This document shows, piece by piece, positions 51,986 to 60,836 of a stretch of 64,000 nt of DNA. The DNA comes from Bacteroidales bacterium (GTDB taxonomy: Bacteria; Bacteroidota; Bacteroidia; Bacteroidales; Muribaculaceae). Both the position numbers and the translations under genes were made by a program. The number at the start of each line of letters is the position of its first letter. Position 1 is the stretch's first letter. The notes beneath the pieces were generated by a model, which saw nothing but the letters and a program-made list of their open reading frames with translations, was not told where the DNA came from and searched no databases. The DNA lies in NCBI GenBank assembly GCA_910575545.1, contig CAJTFH010000001.1, positions 237,972-301,971 of the forward strand, given 5' to 3'.

Positions 51986-52187
51986 AATCAGCAACAAAAC
52001 TGGGAGACCTTTGTAAAAAAAATACACCGACGAGCTTGACGCATCTCCCGCATTTCAACAGTTGGTCAAAGCCATAAAACAATATCCATCGATCACGCTG
52101 CTATATAGCTCTCACAACACGGCGCACAATAATGCTATCGTTATTGCCGACCTTCTAAAGAAACAGCCAGGCATAAATGTAATATAA
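51986..52187 (+). pseudogene. DUF488 gene, 3' fragment
   Basis: Translation gives NQQQNWETFVKK, then after a one-base shift YTDELDASPAFQQLVKAI, QYPSITLLYSSHNTAHNNA and VIADLLKKQPGINVI followed by a stop. This is the C-terminal half of a DUF488 protein, including the typical LLYSSHNTxHNNA end motif. The frame shift lies in a run of eight A (52015-52022; seven would be in frame). It complements the 5' fragment at 26213, 25.6 kb away. Confidence 0.85.
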
Positions 52188-52279
52188 TCCGATGGAGATA
52201 TGTCAAAATTCGATATACCGCCATTGAGCATCATGATTGAGATAAAAACTGTGTGAAACCCGTTATTTGCCGCTAAATT

Positions 52280-52307
52280 GTAGGGATACACGCTCGTGCA
52301 TCCCTAC
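52280..52307. repeat. REP-like palindrome
   Basis: GTAGGGAT, three partly paired bases, CGTG/CACG and ATCCCTAC form a 28-base near-perfect palindrome between the DUF488 remnant and the flavodoxin gene. It resembles dispersed palindromic elements of Bacteroidales genomes and may also act as terminator for the flavodoxin gene. Only one copy lies in this window. Confidence 0.55.
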
Positions 52308-52390
52308 GATCCGGAGCTTTGCAACACATCCAAAAAATCTGCCACAGCCTATAATGACCATGGCAGTTATTATTTGTGTACGAGTCCAAA

Positions 52391-52903
52391 TCACGCGGTT
52401 TGGGAATCCATTATTAATTTTGTCCAGCCTGCAAGCCTTTGGGGCGTTAGTTCCGGATGGTTCACTTCATCCAACAACAACCCCACCGCCGCCTCCGCCT
52501 CCGCAGGCTTTGCCAAAGACTCATCGAAATCATATCCTATAGTATCATACGGAGCGATAAACATTGCGCCCGTACCGCTCAGCCTGTCATGCAATATGCC
52601 CACTGCCGAACAGAAAGTATCACTCATTGTCTCATCTCCACATCCGAACAGGGCAATCTCTTTCCCCCTTAAATCCAGCACCTCTATGCCGTCTAAGAAA
52701 TCGAACCAATCATCCTCAAGCTCACCACTCCCCCATGTGCTTGTGCCAAGAACCAATATGTCGTAACCACCTACAGCCGATGGCAACGTTTTCCCCACAT
52801 CATGAACATCACTATCAGCAATATTTAGCATTTTAGCGATACGCATAGACACATTCTGGGTAGTCCCCGTGGCTGAACCATAAAATATCCCTATTTTTTT
52901 CAT
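52391..52903 (-). CDS. fldA: Flavodoxin
   Basis: Flavodoxin is a small FMN electron carrier. The start at 52903 gives 170 residues beginning MKKIGIFYGSATGTTQNV, in which SATGTT is the FMN-phosphate loop. The isoalloxazine-binding loops are in LGTSTWGSGELEDDW (about 55) and FGCGDETMSDTFC (about 87). The long form with 20 extra residues in the last strand is present. A longer frame to 52975 has no support. Partners in the window are not evident. Confidence 0.94.
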   Translation of the reverse strand: MKKIGIFYGSATGTTQNVSMRIAKMLNIADSDVHDVGKTLPSAVGGYDILVLGTSTWGSGELEDDWFDFLDGIEVLDLRGKEIALFGCGDETMSDTFCSAVGILHDRLSGTGAMFIAPYDTIGYDFDESLAKPAEAEAAVGLLLDEVNHPELTPQRLAGWTKLIMDSQTA

Positions 52904-53088
52904 ATTACTCACGTTTATTGAAATAACATATATGGCATGATGTTGGTTCGCCAATCCCCAAGCGCCAAATTCCACAAAATTCCCCCGTCATATTCCGACA
53001 AAGCCCCCTCCGCCTCTACATATTCATTTATTTCAAGGCTGCCATATATTTTCACAGCCATTATAGTGCTGTTATTCTATTTTTTCCG

Positions 53089-53096
53089 TAAATTTG
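53089..53096 (+). promoter_or_regulatory. -7 box for purH
   Basis: TAAATTTG lies 37 bases before the purH ATG and matches TAnnTTTG. The -33 part is not clear. Confidence 0.45.
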
Positions 53097-53133
53097 CACC
53101 TTGAAAATTCCAACATTAACACCACATTCAAGG

Positions 53134-54660
53134 ATGACGGACATAAAGGAAATTAAAACAGCACTTATATCGGTATTCCATAAAGACGGATTAGACGAGA
53201 TTCTCCGCATACTAAATTCACACGGCGTTAAATTTCTTTCCACGGGAGGAACCAGGAACTTCATTGAGTCGCAAGGATACAAATGCGATGCAGTTGAAGA
53301 CCTGACAACATATCCGTCAATACTTGGAGGCCGGGTGAAAACCCTTCATCCAAAAGTGTTCGGCGGAATTCTGAACCGCCGCGACAACACAACCGACCAG
53401 GAGGAAGCCCGTCAATACCAGATTCCCTCAATCGACCTTGTGATTGTGGATTTATACCCTTTTGAAGAAACGGTGGCATCAGGAGCTTCCGAGGCCGATA
53501 TTATAGAAAAAATAGATATAGGCGGCATATCATTGATACGAGCCGCCGCGAAAAACTTCAACGATGTTGTTATTGTGCCATCAAAAATGCAATATGAGCC
53601 GTTGAGGCGTACTATTGCTGAGAACGGAGCCAAAACATCGTTGAACGACCGCATTTGGTTCGCCAAAGAGGCGTTTGCAGTATCATCGAAATACGACAGT
53701 GCGATATTCAATTATTTCGATGGAAACGAAAAACCGACAGCACTCCGGGTGGCAATAGACAGCGAAAAAACCATGCGCTATGGCGAGAATCCACATCAGA
53801 AAGGATTCTTCTTCGGACGCCTTGACAAGCTTTTCGAGCAGATTCACGGGAAAGAGATTTCCTACAATAATCTGCTTGACATCGACTCCGCCACATCATT
53901 GATTTCAGAATTCGATGAACCGACATTTGCAATTCTAAAACACAACAACGCATGTGGAGTGGCATCCCGTGAGACTGTAATAGACGCATGGAAAGATGCA
54001 TTAGCCGGAGACCCCGTATCAGCATTCGGCGGAGTGTTAATCTGCAACCGCCCTATCGATGCAGCAACTGCAGCAGAAGTCAATAAAATCTTCTTTGAAG
54101 TCATCATTGCACCTGACTACACACCTGAAGCCATAGGAATACTGGAACAGAAGAAAAACCGCATCATCTTAAGGCAGAAAGCACCACTGACAACAACCCG
54201 TCAATTCAGATCGGTACTTAATGGCGCATTGGTTCAGGAACGAGACCTCAAACATGAGACCCCTGAAGACCTGCGTCTTGTGACAACAACACCTGTAGAT
54301 AACAGCCGTGTTGAAGACCTTCTGTTTGCCAACAAACTAGTGAAGCATTGCAAAAGCAATGCCATTGTGCTTGCCAAAAACAAACAGCTATGTGCAGCCG
54401 GTGTCGGGCAGACATCACGCGTTGACGCCTTGCGCCAAGCGATTGAAAAAGCTCATACGTTCAAATTCGACTTGAATGGCGCAGTGATGGCATCTGATGC
54501 ATTCTTCCCATTTGCAGATTGCGTGGAAATCGCACATAAAGCCGGAATAGACGCTGTCATACAACCTGGAGGATCAATCCGCGACAATGACTCAATACAA
54601 TATTGTGATGAGAATGGCATTGCAATGGTCATGACCGGTTTCCGCCATTTCAAACATTAA
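53134..54660 (+). CDS. purH: Bifunctional AICAR transformylase / IMP cyclohydrolase
   Basis: PurH carries out the last two steps of IMP synthesis. The ATG at 53134 (MTDIKEIKTALISVFHKDGL) is chosen over a TTG at 53101. The N-terminal MGS-like cyclohydrolase domain (about 1 to 190) has LSTGGTRNFIE and VKTLHPKVFGGIL. The transformylase domain has RYGENPHQKG (about 210) and the catalytic KHNNACGVA (about 268). The 508-residue length is normal. It is followed 40 bases later by mreB and may read into it. Confidence 0.97.
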   Translation: MTDIKEIKTALISVFHKDGLDEILRILNSHGVKFLSTGGTRNFIESQGYKCDAVEDLTTYPSILGGRVKTLHPKVFGGILNRRDNTTDQEEARQYQIPSIDLVIVDLYPFEETVASGASEADIIEKIDIGGISLIRAAAKNFNDVVIVPSKMQYEPLRRTIAENGAKTSLNDRIWFAKEAFAVSSKYDSAIFNYFDGNEKPTALRVAIDSEKTMRYGENPHQKGFFFGRLDKLFEQIHGKEISYNNLLDIDSATSLISEFDEPTFAILKHNNACGVASRETVIDAWKDALAGDPVSAFGGVLICNRPIDAATAAEVNKIFFEVIIAPDYTPEAIGILEQKKNRIILRQKAPLTTTRQFRSVLNGALVQERDLKHETPEDLRLVTTTPVDNSRVEDLLFANKLVKHCKSNAIVLAKNKQLCAAGVGQTSRVDALRQAIEKAHTFKFDLNGAVMASDAFFPFADCVEIAHKAGIDAVIQPGGSIRDNDSIQYCDENGIAMVMTGFRHFKH

Positions 54661-54700
54661 AATTAATTACCACAACTATCCTCATACATCCGACACAAAG

Positions 54701-55720
54701 ATGAGACTATTCTCTCTGACAAAAGAAATAGCCATTGATTTGGGAACCGCCAACACAGTCATCATCCATAATGACAAAATCGTGATTGACGAACCCTCGA
54801 TAGTGGCCCTAGACCGCCGTACCGACAAACTCATAGCGGTTGGTAAAGAAGCCCAGCTTATGCTTGGCCGTGAAAACGAACAGATACGCACCGTGCGTCC
54901 GTTACGTCAAGGTGTCATTGCCGACTTCAATGCCGCAGAACTGATGATTCGCGGCCTGATAAAAAAAGCAAGTTCAAAAAGCAACTGGTTTTCCCCGTCA
55001 TTGCGCATGGTTGTCGGAATCCCATCGGGTTCAACCGGTGTGGAAATCCGTGCCGTACGCGATTCCTCAGAACATGCCGGTGGACGAGACGTTTACATGA
55101 TTTATGAGCCAATGGCAGCTGCCCTCGGCATCGGTCTTGATGTGGAAGCCCCTGAAGGCAATATGATCGTCGATATAGGCGGCGGAACAACCGAAATCGC
55201 AGTCATCTCGCTTGGAGGCATTGTAAGCAACCGCAGCATACAGATTGCAGGTGATGATTTGACAGAAGATATCCAAGGCCATATGCGCCGTGCCCATAAC
55301 GTAAGGGTCGGCGAGCGCACTGCAGAGCAAATCAAAATGAATGTAGGTTCAGCTCTCACAGAACTGGAGAATCCGCCTGAAGACTATATTGTGCATGGCC
55401 CGAACCAGATGACAGCCCTCCCGATGGAAATACCGGTTTCGTATCAGGAGATATCACACTGCATCGAAAAATCTGTAACAAAAATCGAAACCGCCGTGCT
55501 TGGCGCTCTTGAACAGACCCCTCCTGAACTTTATGCCGATATAGTTCGTAACGGAATATGGCTGGCAGGTGGCGGAGCATTGCTGCGCGGTCTTGACAAA
55601 CGCCTGACAGACAAAATCGGAATCCAATTCCACGTGGCGGAAGACCCATTGCTTTGCGTTGCCAAAGGCACAGGAGTCGCTCTTAAAAACATTGATAACT
55701 TCTCGTTCCTTATCAGATAA
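54701..55720 (+). CDS. mreB: Rod shape-determining protein MreB
   Basis: MreB is the bacterial actin that guides lateral wall synthesis. The 339 residues have phosphate-1 motif IDLGTANTVI (about 13), VGIPSGSTGVE (about 105), phosphate-2 motif NMIVDIGGGTTEIAV (about 155) and adenosine motif GIWLAGGGALLRG (about 285). An N-terminal membrane-binding segment (MRLFSLTKEI) is present. It heads the cluster mreBCD-mrdA-rodA, which together forms the elongasome. Confidence 0.97.
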   Translation: MRLFSLTKEIAIDLGTANTVIIHNDKIVIDEPSIVALDRRTDKLIAVGKEAQLMLGRENEQIRTVRPLRQGVIADFNAAELMIRGLIKKASSKSNWFSPSLRMVVGIPSGSTGVEIRAVRDSSEHAGGRDVYMIYEPMAAALGIGLDVEAPEGNMIVDIGGGTTEIAVISLGGIVSNRSIQIAGDDLTEDIQGHMRRAHNVRVGERTAEQIKMNVGSALTELENPPEDYIVHGPNQMTALPMEIPVSYQEISHCIEKSVTKIETAVLGALEQTPPELYADIVRNGIWLAGGGALLRGLDKRLTDKIGIQFHVAEDPLLCVAKGTGVALKNIDNFSFLIR

Positions 55721-55767
55721 TTGATAATCTGATAAGATCTACGGGTTAAAGAGATTGTATATCGGAA

Positions 55768-56616
55768 GTGCGCAACCTGCTTAATTTTTTCATACGCTAT
55801 AGCGCATGGTTTGTGTTTGCTGCATATTTCGTGGTGAGTTGCTATCTCCTGTTTCAAAAGAACCCATACCAGCACCATGTCTGTCTGACATCGGCCGGCA
55901 CCGTAGCTTCAGGAATTTATGATGTGACAAGCAATATCACCGGGTATATAAACCTACGCGATATAAATGAAGACCTCCAACGCCGCAATGCAGCGTTGGA
56001 GTCTGAAGTTATTGCCTTACGGCATCAAGCGCGCCTCCTGTGCCAGAATATAATGCAGGATTCACTTAAACGTGTCGACTCATTAAGCCGATTCGATTTC
56101 GTAATAGCCTCCGTTATTAACAATAGTGTAATCCGGCCGTATAATTTCATAACTATCAACAAAGGGAGCGCCGACGGAATCGCCCCTGAAATGGGTGTTA
56201 TGGATCAAAACGGTGTGGTAGGTGTCACCAACGTTGTTTCGGCACACCATGCCAGAATCATATCGTTGCTGAATCCCAACTTCAGGCTATCATGCAAGCT
56301 CCGTGGCAATGATGCATTCGGATCACTTGTGTGGGACGGCAAAAGCCCATCTGAAGCCATATTAGAGGAACTTCCCAAGCAGGTCAAGTTCAAGACCGGA
56401 GACACAATAATCACTTCAGGCTATTCCGCAATGTTTCCTGAAGGGATTCCGGTCGGGGTCATTCTAGGATCTACCCGGGGCGAAGATGACAACTTCCACA
56501 CACTTCGCATACAGCTGTTAACCGATTTCACAACATTATCTACCGTAAAGGTTATATCTAATCGTGACATTGTTGAAATATCGCAAGTAGAGACAGACAA
56601 CAATGCTTCAGAATAG
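55768..56616 (+). CDS. mreC: Rod shape-determining protein MreC
   Basis: MreC activates PBP2-RodA from the periplasm. The 282 residues have one N-terminal membrane helix (about 10-32), a coiled coil (about 65-95, LQRRNAALESEVIALRHQA) and the beta-barrel core with GSADGIAPEMGVMDQNGVVG (about 130) and GDTIITSGYSAMFPEGIPVG (about 212). Translation begins with GTG. It lies 47 bases after mreB. Confidence 0.93.
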   Translation: MRNLLNFFIRYSAWFVFAAYFVVSCYLLFQKNPYQHHVCLTSAGTVASGIYDVTSNITGYINLRDINEDLQRRNAALESEVIALRHQARLLCQNIMQDSLKRVDSLSRFDFVIASVINNSVIRPYNFITINKGSADGIAPEMGVMDQNGVVGVTNVVSAHHARIISLLNPNFRLSCKLRGNDAFGSLVWDGKSPSEAILEELPKQVKFKTGDTIITSGYSAMFPEGIPVGVILGSTRGEDDNFHTLRIQLLTDFTTLSTVKVISNRDIVEISQVETDNNASE

Positions 56617-56717
56617 CGACATCCTGAAATTGTGCAACCGGAATTGTCTTTATTCAAGAACCTCAACATCCGATATAACCCAAGCATAAAGAACCACGCT
56701 AAGACAGGCATACGTAA

Positions 56718-57230
56718 ATGTCAAAAGAATTGATTAAATACGCTCTGATATTCCTGGCTCTTGTGCTGAGTCAGGTAGTGGTGTTTAACCATATATGCCT
56801 GTTTGGCATGGCAATCCCGTTGGTTTTCATCTATTTCATCATAAAATTGCCAATTACGCTTGGTGTGAATTGGTTAATGACATTGTCGTTTTTTCTCGGA
56901 TTGACCATCGACATATTTGCCAACACACAAGGAATGAATGCCTTGGCTTGCACAGTGTTGGCGGTGCTCCGTAATCCGGTTCTTCATCTTTATTTCCCAC
57001 GTCAAGACGATCTGACCAATCCGATTCCATCTGTGCATACCCTGGGGCTTCCTGTATTCATGAAATATGCAGGAACTATGGTTGTTATCTATTGCGCCCT
57101 GTTTTTCGCCATTGAAGCATTCACATTTTTCAATCCACTTAGGCTTGCGCTCAGGATCGTGGCATCGTCGGTTCTTACTTTCATCATTATCCTAGCCTTT
57201 GAAGGATTTTCCTCTCCATCACGCAAATAA
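56718..57230 (+). CDS. mreD: Rod shape-determining protein MreD
   Basis: MreD is an integral membrane member of the elongasome. The 170 residues contain about five membrane helices, with the family pattern of a DIFANTQGMNALACT segment near 72. The gene follows mreC after 101 bases and precedes mrdA by 5 bases. Sequence conservation in this family is low; position makes the call. Confidence 0.88.
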   Translation: MSKELIKYALIFLALVLSQVVVFNHICLFGMAIPLVFIYFIIKLPITLGVNWLMTLSFFLGLTIDIFANTQGMNALACTVLAVLRNPVLHLYFPRQDDLTNPIPSVHTLGLPVFMKYAGTMVVIYCALFFAIEAFTFFNPLRLALRIVASSVLTFIIILAFEGFSSPSRK

Positions 57231-57235
57231 CAGCC

Positions 57236-59092
57236 ATGCGTAAAGACTATAACCTGGAAAAGCGCAAATATGTAATCGGCGGTTTCATCGCAATCATCGC
57301 AGTCATTTACGTCTGCCGCCTTTTCGGGCTTCAGATACAAGATGATAAATATAAGGATTATGCCGATAACAATGCATTCCTCCGCAAAACAGTCTATCCT
57401 TCAAGGGGAATGATTTATGACCGGAACGATTCTCTTGTTGTCTACAATCAACCGGCCTATGATGTGATGATGATTCCGCGTGACGTACATGATTTCGACA
57501 CCATTGATTTCTGCCGAACATTATCAATCACCCCGGAAGAATTTGATGCACGTATCAGTGCGATGAAGAATTCAGCGAGCTATTCATCCTATACCCCTCA
57601 AACACTGATTACACATCTTTCGGCAAAAGATTACGGGAAACTGCAAGAAAAGCTCTACAGGTATCCAGGATTCTTCATCCAGAAACGTATTCTCAGAGAA
57701 TATGCCTACGATGCAGCAGCAAATGTTCTTGGGAACATACGAGAGGTGTCGGAATCAGACATTAAGCGCGATGACTATTATAAAGCCGGAGACTACTGCG
57801 GAGACCTTGGCATAGAAAAAAGTTTCGACAAATTCCTGAGAGGGATTAAAGGAAATGAGATTCTTATAAGAGATGCACGCGGACGCATACGCGGACGTTT
57901 TGAAGACGGAGCCCGAGACATAGCACCCGTTTCAGGAAAAGATTTGAAGCTAAGCCTCGACATCAAACTGCAGGAATATGCCGAAAGTCTTATGGTCAAC
58001 AAAATAGGCGCAGTCGTTGCCATTGAACCGGCCACAGGTGAGATTTTGGCAATGGTGTCGAGTCCGACATATTCCCCGAAGCTGCTGGTAGGGCGTGAAA
58101 GAGGGAAAAACTACCGCGAACTTGTCAACGACCATTACAAACCGCTATTCGACCGTGCACTTATGGGAGCATATCCTCCCGGTTCGACATTCAAACCCTC
58201 ACAGGGACTAATATTCCTTGAAGAAGGGATTGTTAATCTCAGTACCGCCTATCCCTGTTACCACGGCTTTATCAACGGGCGCCTACGCGTCGGCTGCCAT
58301 GGCCATGGATCACCTATCCCATTAAAACCGGCACTTCAGACTTCATGCAACGCATATTTCTGTTGGGGATTCAAAGCCATGATTGATAACAAACGCTCTA
58401 AATACGGAAATTCAGCCAATGCATTCGAGGTCTGGAAGAAACATCTTGTTTCATTAGGATATGGATATCCGCTTGGCGTTGACCTTCCGGCCGAAGGGCG
58501 AGGCTTCATTCCAAACGCCAAATTCTATAATAAAATATATGGTGAAAACCATTGGAGCGCCAACACCATTATCTCTGTTGCAATCGGACAGGGAGAAATC
58601 CTTGCGACCCCACTCCAGATTGCCAACCTATGCGCAACCGTAGCCAACAGAGGGTGGTTCATAACACCTCATGTTGTAAAAGAAATCCAAGACACTGTTA
58701 TTGACGAGCAATACCGAACCCAACGCCATCCGACCATATCCGCTGAACACTTCAACGATATTGCAGAAGGAATGAGAATGGCTGTTACAGGAGGCACATG
58801 CCGTTTGGCAAATCTTCCAGACATAGAAGTTTGTGGCAAAACAGGCACTGCCCAAAACCCCCACGGCAAAGACCATTCGGCTTTTATCGGATTCGCCCCT
58901 TACCAAAATCCCCGGATAGCCGTTTGTGTCTATGTCGAGAATGCCGGGTTCGGGGCTACATATGGAGTGCCTATCGGCAGTTTAGTAATCGAAAAATATC
59001 TCAAAGGATACATCTCTCCTGAAAGAAAATACCTCGAAGAACGGATGCTCAACTCAAACACCATCATATATAGCGGCGTAAAGAAACATTAA
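57236..59092 (+). CDS. mrdA: Penicillin-binding protein 2 (peptidoglycan transpeptidase)
   Basis: PBP2 cross-links new wall during elongation together with RodA. The 618 residues have one N-terminal membrane helix (about 13-33), the dimerisation/allosteric domain with YPSRGMIYDRN (about 52), and the transpeptidase domain with the active Ser in PPGSTFKPSQG (Ser about 320), SCNAYFCWG (SxN motif, about 370) and KTGTAQNPHGKDH (about 537). No unusual change is visible in the beta-lactam motifs. Confidence 0.96.
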   Translation: MRKDYNLEKRKYVIGGFIAIIAVIYVCRLFGLQIQDDKYKDYADNNAFLRKTVYPSRGMIYDRNDSLVVYNQPAYDVMMIPRDVHDFDTIDFCRTLSITPEEFDARISAMKNSASYSSYTPQTLITHLSAKDYGKLQEKLYRYPGFFIQKRILREYAYDAAANVLGNIREVSESDIKRDDYYKAGDYCGDLGIEKSFDKFLRGIKGNEILIRDARGRIRGRFEDGARDIAPVSGKDLKLSLDIKLQEYAESLMVNKIGAVVAIEPATGEILAMVSSPTYSPKLLVGRERGKNYRELVNDHYKPLFDRALMGAYPPGSTFKPSQGLIFLEEGIVNLSTAYPCYHGFINGRLRVGCHGHGSPIPLKPALQTSCNAYFCWGFKAMIDNKRSKYGNSANAFEVWKKHLVSLGYGYPLGVDLPAEGRGFIPNAKFYNKIYGENHWSANTIISVAIGQGEILATPLQIANLCATVANRGWFITPHVVKEIQDTVIDEQYRTQRHPTISAEHFNDIAEGMRMAVTGGTCRLANLPDIEVCGKTGTAQNPHGKDHSAFIGFAPYQNPRIAVCVYVENAGFGATYGVPIGSLVIEKYLKGYISPERKYLEERMLNSNTIIYSGVKKH

Positions 59093-59123
59093 CGCCATTA
59101 TTGCTATCATCATATAAAGCCAT

Positions 59124-60626
59124 ATGGAATTTGGTTCATCATATATGCTCAACCGCAAACAGCGCTGCACCCCTGAAGAAGGAGAGTCGCTGTTCCGTCA
59201 TATCGACTGGTTCACAGTCATATTATATCTACTTTTGGTAACCGCCGGCGTGATATCAATATACGCAGCTAGTTATGATTTCGACAATGCCAGCATCTTT
59301 TCATTCAACGAATTTTCCGGCAAACAGATACGGTGGATCGGCCTGTCGCTACTACTTGGACTTGTGCTTTTAATTATCGATGGCAGGATGTATGAAACAT
59401 ACGCCTATCCTATCTACCTGGGGATGCTCGTATTGCTTACAGTTACAATTTTCGTTGCTCCTGACATCAAAGGTTCCCGGTCATGGCTGGTTTTCGGCCC
59501 CATGAGCCTGCAACCTGCAGAATTTGCCAAATTTGCAACGGCATTAGCATTGGCCAAACTGTTCAGCAGCTATAATTTCACACTAAATTCGTCAGCACGT
59601 AATTACCTCAAGGCATTGCTGATAATATTCATACCGATAATTCTGATTCTTGCTCAAAAAGAAACCGGGTCTGCCCTGGCCTATCTGTCACTTTTTTTCG
59701 TGCTCTATAGGGAAGGGATGAGCGGTCTAGTGCTGTTTGCGGCATTCGTTGCAGTCGTTATTTTCGTTGTGGCTATCAAATACACCTCCACCTTGATTCT
59801 CGGAATACCCTCCGGAGAATTTACGGTAATGTGTATGGTAATGATTCTAATGGTTGTGATGCTGGCATTCTATGTGCGCAGGCTTGAGCCGGCCCGCAAT
59901 GTCTTGTTATGGTTTGCAGCAACCGGCATAATAGAAGCCATACTGTCTAATTGGAATCTACATGTCAACGGCTATGTGTATTTCCTGTCTGTTATAGGGG
60001 TGGCCATAATCTATTGCCTTTTTGAAATGCTGCGCATCAAAGCCAGGAGGTTAATGGTCACACTCCTGACCGTCGTGCTGTCAATAGGTTTCCTGTTCTC
60101 AGTCAATCTTGTGTTCTCCAACATGATGCCACATCAGCAAAAACGAATAAAAGTGGCATTAAGCATTGAAGATGACCCACGCGATGCAGGCTATAATGTA
60201 AATCAGTCAAAGATAGCCATCGGTTCAGGGGGAGCAGTCGGAAAAGGATTCCTAAAAGGCACACAGACCAAACTAAAATATGTGCCTGAGCAACATACCG
60301 ACTTCATATTCTGCACTATCGGGGAGGAAGAAGGCTTTTTGGGCACATGCGCCGTTGTTCTTCTTTTCTTGATACTGATTCTGCGGATTATAACTCTCGC
60401 TGAACGCCAACCAACAGTCTTTGGCCGTGTATATGCCTATTGTGTCGCATCTTATCTGATTTTCCATTTCTGTATAAATATCGGCATGGTAATCGGGCTG
60501 TGCCCTGTAATAGGCATACCGCTCCCCTTTTTCAGCTACGGCGGCTCATCTCTTTGGGGGTTCACATTCCTGCTGTTCATCCTGCTCCGCATTGATGCTT
60601 CGCGACGTTCCCGCCACACCATGTGA
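59124..60626 (+). CDS. rodA: SEDS glycosyltransferase RodA
   Basis: RodA polymerises glycan strands from lipid II with PBP2. The 500-residue protein has about ten membrane helices; it is longer than the 370 residues of the E. coli protein because of a longer middle part (about 215 to 310). Family motifs are KGSRSWLVFGPMSLQPAEFAK (split: KGSRSWLVFG then LQPAEFAK, about 112-134), the catalytic Asp region QKETGSALAYL (about 177), YVPEQHTDFIFCTIGEEEG (about 386), and IGIPLPFFSYGGSS (about 457). Confidence 0.95.
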   Translation: MEFGSSYMLNRKQRCTPEEGESLFRHIDWFTVILYLLLVTAGVISIYAASYDFDNASIFSFNEFSGKQIRWIGLSLLLGLVLLIIDGRMYETYAYPIYLGMLVLLTVTIFVAPDIKGSRSWLVFGPMSLQPAEFAKFATALALAKLFSSYNFTLNSSARNYLKALLIIFIPIILILAQKETGSALAYLSLFFVLYREGMSGLVLFAAFVAVVIFVVAIKYTSTLILGIPSGEFTVMCMVMILMVVMLAFYVRRLEPARNVLLWFAATGIIEAILSNWNLHVNGYVYFLSVIGVAIIYCLFEMLRIKARRLMVTLLTVVLSIGFLFSVNLVFSNMMPHQQKRIKVALSIEDDPRDAGYNVNQSKIAIGSGGAVGKGFLKGTQTKLKYVPEQHTDFIFCTIGEEEGFLGTCAVVLLFLILILRIITLAERQPTVFGRVYAYCVASYLIFHFCINIGMVIGLCPVIGIPLPFFSYGGSSLWGFTFLLFILLRIDASRRSRHTM

Positions 60627-60692
60627 CCATCGACGGAATCTGCCGGAATCGGTTACAAATTAACTCCCCACCTTGATTTTAAGGCTTACAGC

Positions 60693-60723
60693 TTTCTAAA
60701 CCGCTTAATAATTAGTAACTTTG
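60693..60723 (+). promoter_or_regulatory. Promoter for the GH13 gene
   Basis: TTTC (60693-60696), 19 bases, then TAACTTTG (60716-60723) fit the consensus with one change. The leader to the ATG at 60837 would be about 105 bases and A+T-rich. Confidence 0.6.
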
Positions 60724-60836
60724 CATTATTATGCAAAGTCTATGCCACGTGCATTTATCTTGCATTCATATAAATCTCTACATTTTATATTTTTCTTACT
60801 ATTCATCTTTACTTACCAAATTTATCTTTTGAATTC

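Noticed and set aside
52267..52766. Two plus-strand frames opposite the flavodoxin gene
   Set aside because: They overlap a clear flavodoxin gene and include a palindrome; the translations are Pro/Ser-rich without a domain.
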